Of a stretch of DNA of 54,895 nt, positions 48,175-54,895 are shown piece by piece. The DNA is from UBA11524 sp964383815 (GTDB lineage Bacteria; Bacillota; Clostridia; Christensenellales; Aristaeellaceae), in contig CAYLIC010000010.1 in assembly GCA_964383815.1 (NCBI GenBank), positions 1-54,895 on the forward strand, written 5' to 3'. The notes beneath the pieces are model-generated. The model was not told where the DNA came from. It saw only the letters and a list, made by a program, of their open reading frames with translations, and did not search any database. Within the stretch, counting starts at the first letter, position 1; each line of letters begins with the position of its first letter. The position numbers and the translations under genes were made by a program.

Positions 48175-48597
48175 TCATTCATCCTCGTCCAGCTCGGGGA
48201 AGATGGGCTTCTGGCAGGCAGGGCAGAGGAAATCCTCATCAAAGTCCACGTCGGAGGCGTGGAACTCGATCTCGTGGCCGCAATGGGGGCACGCGTAGAG
48301 GATCAGGTCGTCATCGTCCTCCGCGTCGTCCTCATCTGCTTCCTCATCTTCGTCGCCTTCGAGGTCTTCCTCGTCGCCAAAGAGGGTCTCCTCCAGGTCG
48401 GCCAGGTCATCGTCGATGGATTCGACATACTCGTTCAGGTCGTTGTGCCGGTCGGCCATGTCTTCCATTTCCTCGGCCATCTCACCCATGACGGTGAGCA
48501 TTTCCAGCATCAGCTTGTTGGCGTCCTTGTCCATGTTGAGCTTCATGCCGGCGGCCATGCCCTTGAGATAGCTGATACGGTCGGTGAGTTTGCTCAT
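48175..48597 (-). CDS. Acidic coiled-coil protein with zinc ribbon (CD1247-like)
   Basis: A 140-residue cytoplasmic protein. The N-terminus (LTDRISYLKGMAAGMKLNMD, residues about 4-23) and the following helix (VESIDDDLADLEETLFGDEE) resemble the family called CD1247 N-terminal domain in Clostridia; then comes a very acidic linker and a zinc ribbon, YACPHCGHEIEF with FLCPACQKPIF. The function is unknown. ATG at 48597 has AGGAGGGG. It is convergent with mrp copy 2, sharing a terminator. Confidence 0.75.
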   Translation of the reverse strand: MSKLTDRISYLKGMAAGMKLNMDKDANKLMLEMLTVMGEMAEEMEDMADRHNDLNEYVESIDDDLADLEETLFGDEEDLEGDEDEEADEDDAEDDDDLILYACPHCGHEIEFHASDVDFDEDFLCPACQKPIFPELDEDE

Positions 48598-48724
48598 TGC
48601 GGAATTCCCCTCCTAACAATTATGCCATTGGCTTATGATACGGGTATGATGGGAAGCATGCCAGGGGGGAACGCGCGCATTGCACCGCCCCTGGCGGAAT
48701 GTGTCTTCTATGAATATGCAAAGA

Positions 48725-48754
48725 TGGCCCGACAGATGCATATCCGCCGGGCCA
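48725..48754. terminator. Possible terminator of efp
   Basis: TGGCCCG (48725-48731) pairs with CGGGCCA (48748-48754). On the minus strand it is followed by TCTTTGC and on the plus strand by TTGTTTGC, so T content is modest. A second hairpin (GCCAGGGG/CCCCTGGC, 48660-48695) lies further on. Nothing else was seen between 48598 and 48844. Confidence 0.4.
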
Positions 48755-48844
48755 TTGTTTGCATTGTGATTGTCCCAGCGAAAGCACGGCGGAACAAATG
48801 TGAGCGTGGGAAGTCGTGAAGCACGAGAAACAGGACGAAGCCTC

Positions 48845-49405
48845 TTACTTGGCGCGCTCCATGTACTCGCCGGTGCGGGTATCGATGCGGATCATGTCGC
48901 CAGTGTTGATGAAGAGCGGCACCTGCAGGGAGAAGCCGGTCTCGAGGGTGGCGGGCTTGTAGGTGTTGGAGGCAGTGTCGCCCTTGAAGCCGGGCTCGGT
49001 GTCGGTGACCTCCAGGGTGACGAAGTTGGGGGCCTCAACGGAGAAGGGAGAGCCCTTGAAGAAGCGCATGGTGACGTTGGTGCCTTCCTTGACGTAGGGG
49101 ATGGCATCCTCCACCTGATCCAGGCTCAGCGGGATCTGGTCGTAGGTCTCAACGTCCATGAAGTAGTACATCTCGCCGTCATTGTAGACGTACTGCATCT
49201 CCTTGGTCTCGATGATGGCACGGGGCATCTTGTCGGTGGGGTTGAAAGAACGCTCAACCACAGCGCCGGTCATGATGTTCTTGATCTTGGTGCGCACGAA
49301 GGCAGCGCCCTTGCCGGGCTTGACGTGCTGGAAATCAACGATGTTCCACACACCGCCGTCCCATTCGATCGTAATGCCCTTACGGAAATCGCCAGCAGTA
49401 ATCAT
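48845..49405 (-). CDS. efp: Elongation factor P
   Basis: A 186-residue EF-P, which rescues ribosomes stalled on polyproline. Three OB-like domains are visible: domain 1 with VKPGKGAAFVRTKIKNIMTG, whose loop Lys (in PGKGAA) is the site of modification, domain 2 and domain 3 with the ending QVPLFINTGDMIRIDTRTGE. Length is normal. ATG at 49405 has GGAGGAA upstream. A weak promoter (TACAAT near 49493-49498 on the minus strand) fits the upstream gap. Confidence 0.97.
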   Translation of the reverse strand: MITAGDFRKGITIEWDGGVWNIVDFQHVKPGKGAAFVRTKIKNIMTGAVVERSFNPTDKMPRAIIETKEMQYVYNDGEMYYFMDVETYDQIPLSLDQVEDAIPYVKEGTNVTMRFFKGSPFSVEAPNFVTLEVTDTEPGFKGDTASNTYKPATLETGFSLQVPLFINTGDMIRIDTRTGEYMERAK

Positions 49406-49624
49406 GAATCAATTCCTCCAATTGGATGTTAAATCAAACCTCGGACGCATTCAACCGCAATTGGAGAGAATGCGCGAGCATATCCACAAAACATTGTACC
49501 ACAAAATGTGGCGGTTGAAAAGCCCCTTTTGCGTCCGAAGCCGGAAAAATGCAGGAAATTCCGCAGAAACGGCGATGCAGAATGACAAAGGCGGTCTCTT
49601 TGCCGTGTTTTTGCGGTGGATGTC

Positions 49625-49653
49625 TTGAAAAAGGTGGATGGATATGATATACT
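49625..49653 (+). promoter_or_regulatory. Promoter of the WG-repeat gene
   Basis: TTGAAA (49625-49630), 17-bp spacer, TATACT (49648-49653). It is followed by GGAAAGGAAGGA and then ATGAAAAAATGC at 49691. Confidence 0.8.
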
Positions 49654-49698
49654 CGGAATGACAAATTCCGGAAAGGAAGGATCGTTTCAAATGAAAAA

Positions 49699-51210
49699 AT
49701 GCTTTGTTGTCTGGCAGCGCTGCTCCTGCTGCTGACCACGGTTGCGATGGCGGACGTGACCGTATATGAGCTGGAGCGCACTCCCTATTTCAGCACGGCC
49801 ACCGGCTGCTACTACATGCGTGTGGACGGCGGCTATCAGATCTTTGATGCCCATGGCCATGCCCTCAGCGCTGTCTACAGCAATCTGACCGCCAAGCAGA
49901 ACGGCATGTACTACACCTACTCCGGCAGCGGCCTGAACTACATGGGCCTGCTGGATGCGCAGGGTCAGGTGCTGTGCGCGCCGACCTATGGCCATGTCGC
50001 CTTCATGGATGACAACTGGGGTCTGGGCTATGTGCTGGAGCCCACCGATGCGGACATGGGCGACTTCAAGGATTCCAACAACAACAAATACCTGGCCACC
50101 CGGACGGATGTGCTCTATCAGGGACATGTCCTCCTCAGCCTGACCCGCGAGGAGTACGCTCCCTCCTGGACGGAAGGCACGACCGCGGACTACCTCTACC
50201 TGAAGAAGTCCACCGAGGAGGGGCTGTTCATCAAGCCGGACGGCACCATCACCAAGGTGACGGAGGGCTTCTCCTCCATGGAGTTCAGCGACAAGGGCAA
50301 GAAGGGCGTCTCCCACAACCCCACCCAGCAGTTCGCCTTCTGCGCCGGCTGCACCCTCACCAAGGACGATGTGGATGCCTGGGTCTGGTTCGACTCCTAC
50401 ACCGATAGCCTCATTGACCTGCAGGGCAATGTCATCAAGTCCGGCGTGCTGTATGATTCCGTCAAGCAGTACGGCGATTATCTGCTCATCCGTAACAGCA
50501 GCAAATACGGCATCATGGATCTGCAGGGCAATGTCATCGCCGAGCCGGTCTACAGCGACATCAGCTACAGCGAAGGCCTCTTCTGCAACGGCTATCAGGC
50601 CGTGCTGACGGAGAAGGGCTGCCTGCAGTATCTGGACACCAAGGGCAATGTCATCACCGGTGTGGACTATGAGCTGTCCAGCAGCGACTACAAGGGCTAC
50701 TACTACAACGCGCCCTTCATGCTGGTCAACAACATGGGCAAGTATATCGTCATCACGGCGGAAGCCGGCGAGCTGCCCACCAAGTATGAGGACTACGAGA
50801 CCCCCAAGACCAATCAGAACCTCCTCCTCGTGCAGAAGGACGACCTGTGGGGCGCGATCGATCTGTGGGGAAACACCGTCATCCCCTTCGAGAACACGAA
50901 CCTGACCCTTTCCCTGGATGGCACGGTGGCATGCGGCCGTGCCGCGAATTACGGCAATCGCATCTACGTCATCGAGGCTGACGTGGCGCCCGTCACCGTG
51001 ACGGCGGACACCGAACCTGCTGCGGATGTCGCCCCTGCGGACGATGGCTCCTGGACCTGCACCTGCGGCAATGTCAACACGGGCAAGTTCTGCCCCAACT
51101 GCGGCAGCGCTAAGCCTGCAGCGCCCGCCGAGCTCCAGTGCAGCAACTGCGGCTACAAGCCCGAGGGTACCGCGCCGAAGTTCTGCCCCGAGTGCGGCAC
51201 GAAGTTCTGA
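49699..51210 (+). CDS. Secreted WG-repeat protein with two C-terminal zinc ribbons, start broken
   Basis: A roughly 500-residue exported protein. It has a leucine-rich signal (LCCLAALLLLLTTVAMA), several WG/KWG-type beta repeats (YGIMDLQGNVIAEPVYSDIS, LWGAIDLWGNTVIPFENTNL and others), then an acidic linker and two zinc ribbons (WTCTCGNVNTGKFCPNCGSA and LQCSNCGYKPEGTAPKFCPE). The ribosome binding site serves ATG at 49691, but that frame (MKKC...) soon stops; adding one A to the six-A run would give MKKMLCCLAALL and join the main frame. The annotated start is the first ATG in frame. Confidence 0.75.
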   Translation: MLCCLAALLLLLTTVAMADVTVYELERTPYFSTATGCYYMRVDGGYQIFDAHGHALSAVYSNLTAKQNGMYYTYSGSGLNYMGLLDAQGQVLCAPTYGHVAFMDDNWGLGYVLEPTDADMGDFKDSNNNKYLATRTDVLYQGHVLLSLTREEYAPSWTEGTTADYLYLKKSTEEGLFIKPDGTITKVTEGFSSMEFSDKGKKGVSHNPTQQFAFCAGCTLTKDDVDAWVWFDSYTDSLIDLQGNVIKSGVLYDSVKQYGDYLLIRNSSKYGIMDLQGNVIAEPVYSDISYSEGLFCNGYQAVLTEKGCLQYLDTKGNVITGVDYELSSSDYKGYYYNAPFMLVNNMGKYIVITAEAGELPTKYEDYETPKTNQNLLLVQKDDLWGAIDLWGNTVIPFENTNLTLSLDGTVACGRAANYGNRIYVIEADVAPVTVTADTEPAADVAPADDGSWTCTCGNVNTGKFCPNCGSAKPAAPAELQCSNCGYKPEGTAPKFCPECGTKF

Positions 51211-51233
51211 GCAGCATTCCCCCATACATCTCC

Positions 51234-51288
51234 AGCGCCGCTGCGTTCACTGTGAACCGGCGGCGCTTGTTCTATGGCGTTTTTTTGC
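51234..51288 (+). terminator. Terminator of the WG-repeat gene
   Basis: AGCGCCG (51234-51240) pairs with CGGCGCT (51261-51267); T-rich sequence follows, with a longer T run at 51280-51286. Confidence 0.6.
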
Positions 51289-51317
51289 TTGCTCCTTCAG
51301 GGCAAATGTGCTATCAT
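51289..51317 (+). promoter_or_regulatory. Promoter of the GNAT gene
   Basis: TTGCTC (51289-51294), 17-bp spacer, TATCAT (51312-51317), 53 bp upstream of the start codon. Confidence 0.65.
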
Positions 51318-51369
51318 AGGAGCAGAAACAACGGCTATTCATCCGAATCTGATTCAGGAGGGCATCATC

Positions 51370-51888
51370 ATGATCCGTTTTGCCACCTTTGCCGATGCAT
51401 CCGCCGTCGCGGCGATCTATGCCCATTATGTCCACAAGACCGCTATCACCTTTGTGGCGGAAGCGCCCACTTCAGCGGATTTCGTCGCCCGCATCAGCGA
51501 TCCGCGCTATCCCTTCCTCGTCGCCGAAAAGAACGGCCGCGTCGTCGGCTTTGCCTATGCCTCCACCTTCCGCACCAAGGCCGCATACCGCTGGAATGTG
51601 GAATTGTCCATCTACCTGGCGCACGGCATCGAGGGCGAGGGCATCGGCAGCGAGCTGATGGCGGAGCTGCTGGACCGCGTGGAGCGTCAGGGCTTCCTGA
51701 ATGCGTATTCCTGCATCACCCTGCCCAACGACCGCGGCGTGAAGTTGCACGAGAAATTCGGATTCACGGAGATGGCACGCTTCCCGCATTCGGGCTACAA
51801 GATGGGGGAGTGGCATGACGTGATCTGGATGGGGAAGCCCCTGGCCGCGCCGCAGGACGTGCCGGAGGAGCCCCGGTTGATGGTCTGA
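51370..51888 (+). CDS. GNAT family N-acetyltransferase (phosphinothricin acetyltransferase-like)
   Basis: A 172-residue GNAT acetyltransferase that would move an acetyl group from acetyl-CoA to an amine. Family features: MIRFATFADASAVAAIYAHY, then TAITFVAEAPTSADFVARIS, the core VVGFAYASTFRTKAAYRWNV, and the acetyl-CoA loop GIEGEGIGSELMAELLDRVE; it ends in HEKFGFTEMARFPHSGYKMG. The overall shape matches the Pat/phosphinothricin group, but the substrate is not known. ATG at 51370 has an AGGAGG about 9 bases upstream. Confidence 0.88.
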   Translation: MIRFATFADASAVAAIYAHYVHKTAITFVAEAPTSADFVARISDPRYPFLVAEKNGRVVGFAYASTFRTKAAYRWNVELSIYLAHGIEGEGIGSELMAELLDRVERQGFLNAYSCITLPNDRGVKLHEKFGFTEMARFPHSGYKMGEWHDVIWMGKPLAAPQDVPEEPRLMV

Positions 51889-51900
51889 GACACCAGAGCG

Positions 51901-51945
51901 CAGCAAAAAAGGGATCGGACGTTTGTTCCGACCCCTTTTGCTGTT
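51901..51945. terminator. Bidirectional terminator
   Basis: CAGCAAAAAAGGG (51901-51913) pairs with the segment CCCTTTTGCTG (51933-51943), with internal TCGGA/TCCGA pairs. It ends the GNAT gene and the convergent regulator gene. Confidence 0.8.
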
Positions 51946-51963
51946 TTGGAGGAAATACATAGC

Positions 51964-52332
51964 TTATTCCATTGTCAGCAGATGCTTTCGCAGTGCGGTG
52001 AAGCTCTCCTCGGAGATGTCATGCTCCAGCTTGCAGGCGTCCTCACGGGCGACGTTTTCATCCACACCCAGCTTCATCAGGAAGGTGCTGATGGTCTTGT
52101 GCCGGTCGTAGATGCGCATGGCGATCTCCTCGCCCTTCTCGGTGAGGGTGATCAGGTTTTCCTCGTCCATATGAATATAATCGTTTTCCCGCAGGCGCTT
52201 CATCGCGAAGGACACGGAGGGCTTCGTCACCCCCAGCAGGAGCGAAATATCCACCGAACGGACGCTGCCCTTGCTTTCGCGCAGGCGAAGGATCGCCTCC
52301 AGATAATCTTCGGCGGATTCGTGGATGTGCAT
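51964..52332 (-). CDS. DtxR/MntR family metal-dependent regulator
   Basis: A 122-residue DtxR family repressor of the short, MntR-like kind that senses iron or manganese. The winged-helix DNA-binding part is ESAEDYLEAILRLRESKGSV, DISLLLGVTKPSVSFAMKRL and DEENLITLTEKGEEIA; the metal-binding dimerisation helix follows (RHKTISTFLMKLGVDENVAR, EDACKLEHDISEESFTALRK). The metal is not certain. ATG at 52332 has AGGAGG. It has its own promoter with a 12-bp palindrome in the spacer. Confidence 0.9.
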   Translation of the reverse strand: MHIHESAEDYLEAILRLRESKGSVRSVDISLLLGVTKPSVSFAMKRLRENDYIHMDEENLITLTEKGEEIAMRIYDRHKTISTFLMKLGVDENVAREDACKLEHDISEESFTALRKHLLTME

Positions 52333-52362
52333 GCTCGCAGCCTCCTATCATGGCTTTTTACT

Positions 52363-52391
52363 ATCTTACCATGTTTTCGCGAAAAAAGCAA
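52363..52391 (-). promoter_or_regulatory. Promoter of the DtxR-type gene with palindrome
   Basis: Minus strand: TTGCTT (52386-52391), 17-bp spacer, TAAGAT (52363-52368). The spacer and -35 edge contain the perfect palindrome TTTTCGCGAAAA (52375-52386), a possible operator. Confidence 0.55.
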
Positions 52392-52425
52392 ATGAGTCGG
52401 GGGGGACTTCGTCCCGTTTTACGCA

Positions 52426-52479
52426 CCCCTTGGCTTCCCATTGAGGGGAAGCTGTCGCCGCAGCGACTGATGAGGTGTC
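52426..52479. repeat. Intergenic palindromic repeat, family B
   Basis: Two hairpins, gcttccc/ggggaagc (52433-52452) and gtcgccg/cagcgac (52454-52467), then tgatgaggtgtc. I recall very similar elements scattered between genes of gut Firmicutes. It lies just downstream of uvrA and may serve as its transcript end. Confidence 0.6.
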
Positions 52480-52497
52480 CGCACCGTGCATTCCGCC

Positions 52498-54895
52498 TTA
52501 TTCCGCCGGCAGCAGGCCCTTGAGGAAGTGTCCCGTGTAGGAGCCCTCGCACTGTGCGACGGTTTCGGGGGTACCGGCGCAGACGATTTCGCCGCCGCCG
52601 CTGCCGCCCTCCGGCCCCAGGTCGATCAGCCAGTCCGCGACCTTGATGACGTCCAGGTTGTGCTCAATGACGATGACGGTGTTGCCTGCGTCGGTCAGCT
52701 GCTGCAGGACGCTGATGAGCTTCTCCACATCGGCCATGTGCAGGCCGGTGGTGGGCTCGTCCAGGACGTAGATGGTCTTGCCGGTGGCCTTGCGGCTCAG
52801 CTCGGTGGCCAGCTTGACGCGCTGCGCCTCGCCGCCGGACAGCGTCGTGCTGGCCTGTCCCAACTTCATGTAGCCCAGGCCGACGTCGCACAGCGTTTCC
52901 AGCTTGCGCAGGATGGATTGATGGTTCTCGAAGAACGCCGCGGCCTCCTCGATGTTCATGTCCAGCACGTCGTAGATGGACTTGCCCTTGTAGGTCACTT
53001 CCAGCGTTTCGCGGTTATAGCGCTTGCCCTTGCAGACCTCGCAGGGGACGTAGATATCCGGCAGGAAGTGCATCTCGATCTTGGTCACGCCGTCGCCGGA
53101 GCAGCTCTCGCAGCGTCCGCCCTTGATGTTGAAGGAGAAGCGGTTCTCCTTGTAGCCGCGGGCCTTGGCCTCGGGGGTGGCGGCGAAAAGCTTGCGGATC
53201 TGGTCGAAAAGCCCGGTGTAGGTCGCCGGGTTGGAGCGCGGCGTCCGCCCGATGGGGCTCTGGTCAATGCAGATGATCTTGTCCAGCTGCTCTACGCCCT
53301 CCATGCGGTCGAATTTGCCCGCGCGGGTCTTGGCGCGGTTGAGCACCTTTGCCAGATGCTTGTAGAGGATCTCATTCACCAGAGAGGACTTTCCCGACCC
53401 GGAGACGCCCGTCACGCAGCACAGGCACCCCAGGGGGAATTCTACATCGATATCGCGCAGGTTATGCTCCTTCGCGCCTCGGATGGTGAGGAAGCCCTTG
53501 GGCGTGCGGCGGACGGACGGCACCTCGATCCTGCGCCGCCCGGAGAGGAACGCACCGGTGATGCTGTTTTCATTGCGGCAGATGTCGTCATAGGTGCCTT
53601 CGGCGACGATGTGGCCGCCGTGGATGCCCGCACCGGGGCCGACGTCGATGATCCAGTCCGCCGCCCTCATGGTGTCCTCGTCATGCTCCACGACGATGAG
53701 CGTGTTGCCCAGGTCGCGCATGCGCTGGAGGGTGGCGATGAGCTTCTGATTGTCGCGCTGGTGCAGGCCGATGGACGGCTCATCCAGAATGTACAGCACG
53801 CCCATGAGGGCCGAGCCGATCTGCGTGGCGAGGCGGATGCGCTGTGCCTCGCCGCCGGAAAGGCTGCCGGCTGCCCGGCTCAATGTCAGGTAGCTCAGAC
53901 CCACATCGTTGAGGAAGCCCAGGCGCGCGTCGATCTCCCGCAGGATGGGTGCGGCAATGAGGCTTTCCGTTTCGCTCAGGTGCAGGTCGCGGAAGAAGGC
54001 CTGGGCATCCACGATGGACAGGTCGGACACCTCGGCGAGGTTCTTGCCGTCCACGGTCACGCCCAGGGATTCCGGCTTCAGGCGCTGTCCGCCGCAGGCC
54101 GGGCAGGGCTCTTCCAGCATGTATTCCTCATACGCCTGCTTCATCGACTCGGAGGAGGTCTCCTGATAGCGCCGCTCCAGCGTGGGGATCACGCCCTCGA
54201 AGGTCGTGGAATACTGCCCCTTGCCCCGTGGCGTTTCATAGGTGACGGTGATCTTCTGCGAGCCGGTGCCATAGAGCAGCGCCTTGAGCCCCTTGGCCGG
54301 GATATCCTGCACGGGGGTGTCCAGCGTGAAGCCGTATTTCTCCCCCAGCGCGGCGAAATACTGTCCGGCGGCACTGTCCCCCTCCAGGGTGTTGAAGCCC
54401 ATGGCGTTCAGCGCGCCTTCGCGTAGGCTCAGGCTCCGGTCGGGAAAGAGCACGTCCTCGCTGATGACCATGCGCGTCCCCAGGCCGGAACAGACCGGAC
54501 ACGCGCCAAAGGGGCTGTTGAAGGAGAACATGCGCGGCGCCAGCTCCTCCAGGGAGATGTTGCAGTCCGGGCAGGCGTAATTCATCGAGAACAGCAGCTC
54601 GCGACCGTCCATCAGATCCATGATGACCAATCCGCCGGCGCGCTGGGTGGCCGTTTCGATGGAGTCGGTCAGGCGGGACTGGAAGTCCTTCCCCGGGCGG
54701 ACGATGAGGCGATCCACCACGATCTCGATGGAATGCTTCTTCTTCTTGTCCAGCTCGGGGGCGTCATCCACCTCGCAGAGCTTGCCATCGACGCGCATGC
54801 GCACGAAGCCGGCCTTGCGGGCATCCTCAAAGACCTTGGTGTGCTCGCCCTTTTTGGCGCGGATGACCGGCGAGAGCACCTGAAAGCGCGTCCCC
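52498..54895 (-). CDS. uvrA: Excinuclease ABC subunit A (5' end outside window)
   Basis: The C-terminal 799 codons of UvrA, the damage-recognition ATPase of nucleotide excision repair; the N-terminal 150 or so residues lie beyond 54895. Visible parts: a first zinc-binding pair (CPDCNISL with ACPVCSGLG), the first ABC signature LSGGEAQRIRLATQIG followed by LYILDEPSIGLHQRDNQKLI, the second Walker A CVTGVSGSGKSSLVNEILYK, a second zinc finger (CESCSGDGVTKIEMHFLPDI, then CEVCKGKRY) and the second signature LSGGEAQRVKLATELS with VLDEPTTGLHMADVEKLI. Length is consistent with a full gene of about 940 residues. Confidence 0.96.
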   Translation of the reverse strand, partial: GTRFQVLSPVIRAKKGEHTKVFEDARKAGFVRMRVDGKLCEVDDAPELDKKKKHSIEIVVDRLIVRPGKDFQSRLTDSIETATQRAGGLVIMDLMDGRELLFSMNYACPDCNISLEELAPRMFSFNSPFGACPVCSGLGTRMVISEDVLFPDRSLSLREGALNAMGFNTLEGDSAAGQYFAALGEKYGFTLDTPVQDIPAKGLKALLYGTGSQKITVTYETPRGKGQYSTTFEGVIPTLERRYQETSSESMKQAYEEYMLEEPCPACGGQRLKPESLGVTVDGKNLAEVSDLSIVDAQAFFRDLHLSETESLIAAPILREIDARLGFLNDVGLSYLTLSRAAGSLSGGEAQRIRLATQIGSALMGVLYILDEPSIGLHQRDNQKLIATLQRMRDLGNTLIVVEHDEDTMRAADWIIDVGPGAGIHGGHIVAEGTYDDICRNENSITGAFLSGRRRIEVPSVRRTPKGFLTIRGAKEHNLRDIDVEFPLGCLCCVTGVSGSGKSSLVNEILYKHLAKVLNRAKTRAGKFDRMEGVEQLDKIICIDQSPIGRTPRSNPATYTGLFDQIRKLFAATPEAKARGYKENRFSFNIKGGRCESCSGDGVTKIEMHFLPDIYVPCEVCKGKRYNRETLEVTYKGKSIYDVLDMNIEEAAAFFENHQSILRKLETLCDVGLGYMKLGQASTTLSGGEAQRVKLATELSRKATGKTIYVLDEPTTGLHMADVEKLISVLQQLTDAGNTVIVIEHNLDVIKVADWLIDLGPEGGSGGGEIVCAGTPETVAQCEGSYTGHFLKGLLPAE

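Overview
The window is a GC-rich stretch of a low-copy chromosomal core region from a Firmicute, most likely an anaerobic gut-type member of class Clostridia. The evidence is a GerM-type sporulation protein, a leucine T-box leader in front of leuS, strong sigma-A promoters (TTGACA-17-TATAAT type), AGGAGG ribosome binding sites, FloA/NfeD, type III pantothenate kinase, and the rimP-nusA-rnpM-ylxQ-infB-rbfA-nrnA-truB-ribF order. I cannot name the genus. No rRNA, tRNA, CRISPR array, phage or transposase was seen.

Layout: 1-8.1 kb is almost entirely minus strand: a small membrane protein beside floA-nfeD, two uracil-DNA glycosylase paralogues, trmL, a secreted protein overlapping a cytidylate-kinase-like gene, recO, gerM and a zinc-ribbon protein with a long, apparently structured 5' leader (8117-8361). 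At 8.4-11.4 kb an MFS transporter is divergent from an ECF sigma factor/DUF4349 pair, and the two promoters share a -35 box. At 11.5-20.1 kb lie leuS with its T-box, a secreted DUF6273-like protein, an alpha/beta hydrolase, a repeat lipoprotein, a flippase and a GH51 arabinofuranosidase. At 20.4-30.5 kb is the translation/transcription operon (rimP to ribF plus a serine hydrolase), read on the minus strand. At 30.5-39.1 kb are panT-coaX-hom (pantothenate to CoA, and threonine/methionine precursors), a MATE exporter, recA, a six-repeat peptidoglycan-binding lipoprotein and an Mrp-type Fe-S carrier ATPase.

From 39 to 45 kb there is a disrupted membrane/zinc-ribbon gene, a ClC channel behind an XRE repressor with its own palindromic operator, rlmD, a secreted SH3-like protein and gap (GAPDH). 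From about 45-46 kb onward third-codon choice shifts and a different intergenic repeat appears. This part holds an atypical ORF, a secreted LRR protein, a second Mrp paralogue, an acidic zinc-ribbon protein, efp, a secreted WG-repeat protein whose start is broken by a one-base deletion, a GNAT acetyltransferase, a DtxR-type regulator and the 3' part of uvrA, which runs off the window end.

Most interesting points: the structured RNA leader at 8.1-8.4 kb; the two Mrp genes, nearly identical only in their core; the twice-frameshifted zinc-ribbon gene at 39.3-39.7 kb; a small conserved-looking gene at 20.4 kb that converges on and overlaps a serine hydrolase; a dispersed palindromic repeat family sitting against the stop codons of leuS, infB and clc; and the composition shift near 45-46 kb. 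All functional assignments rest on motifs read by eye; no search was run.
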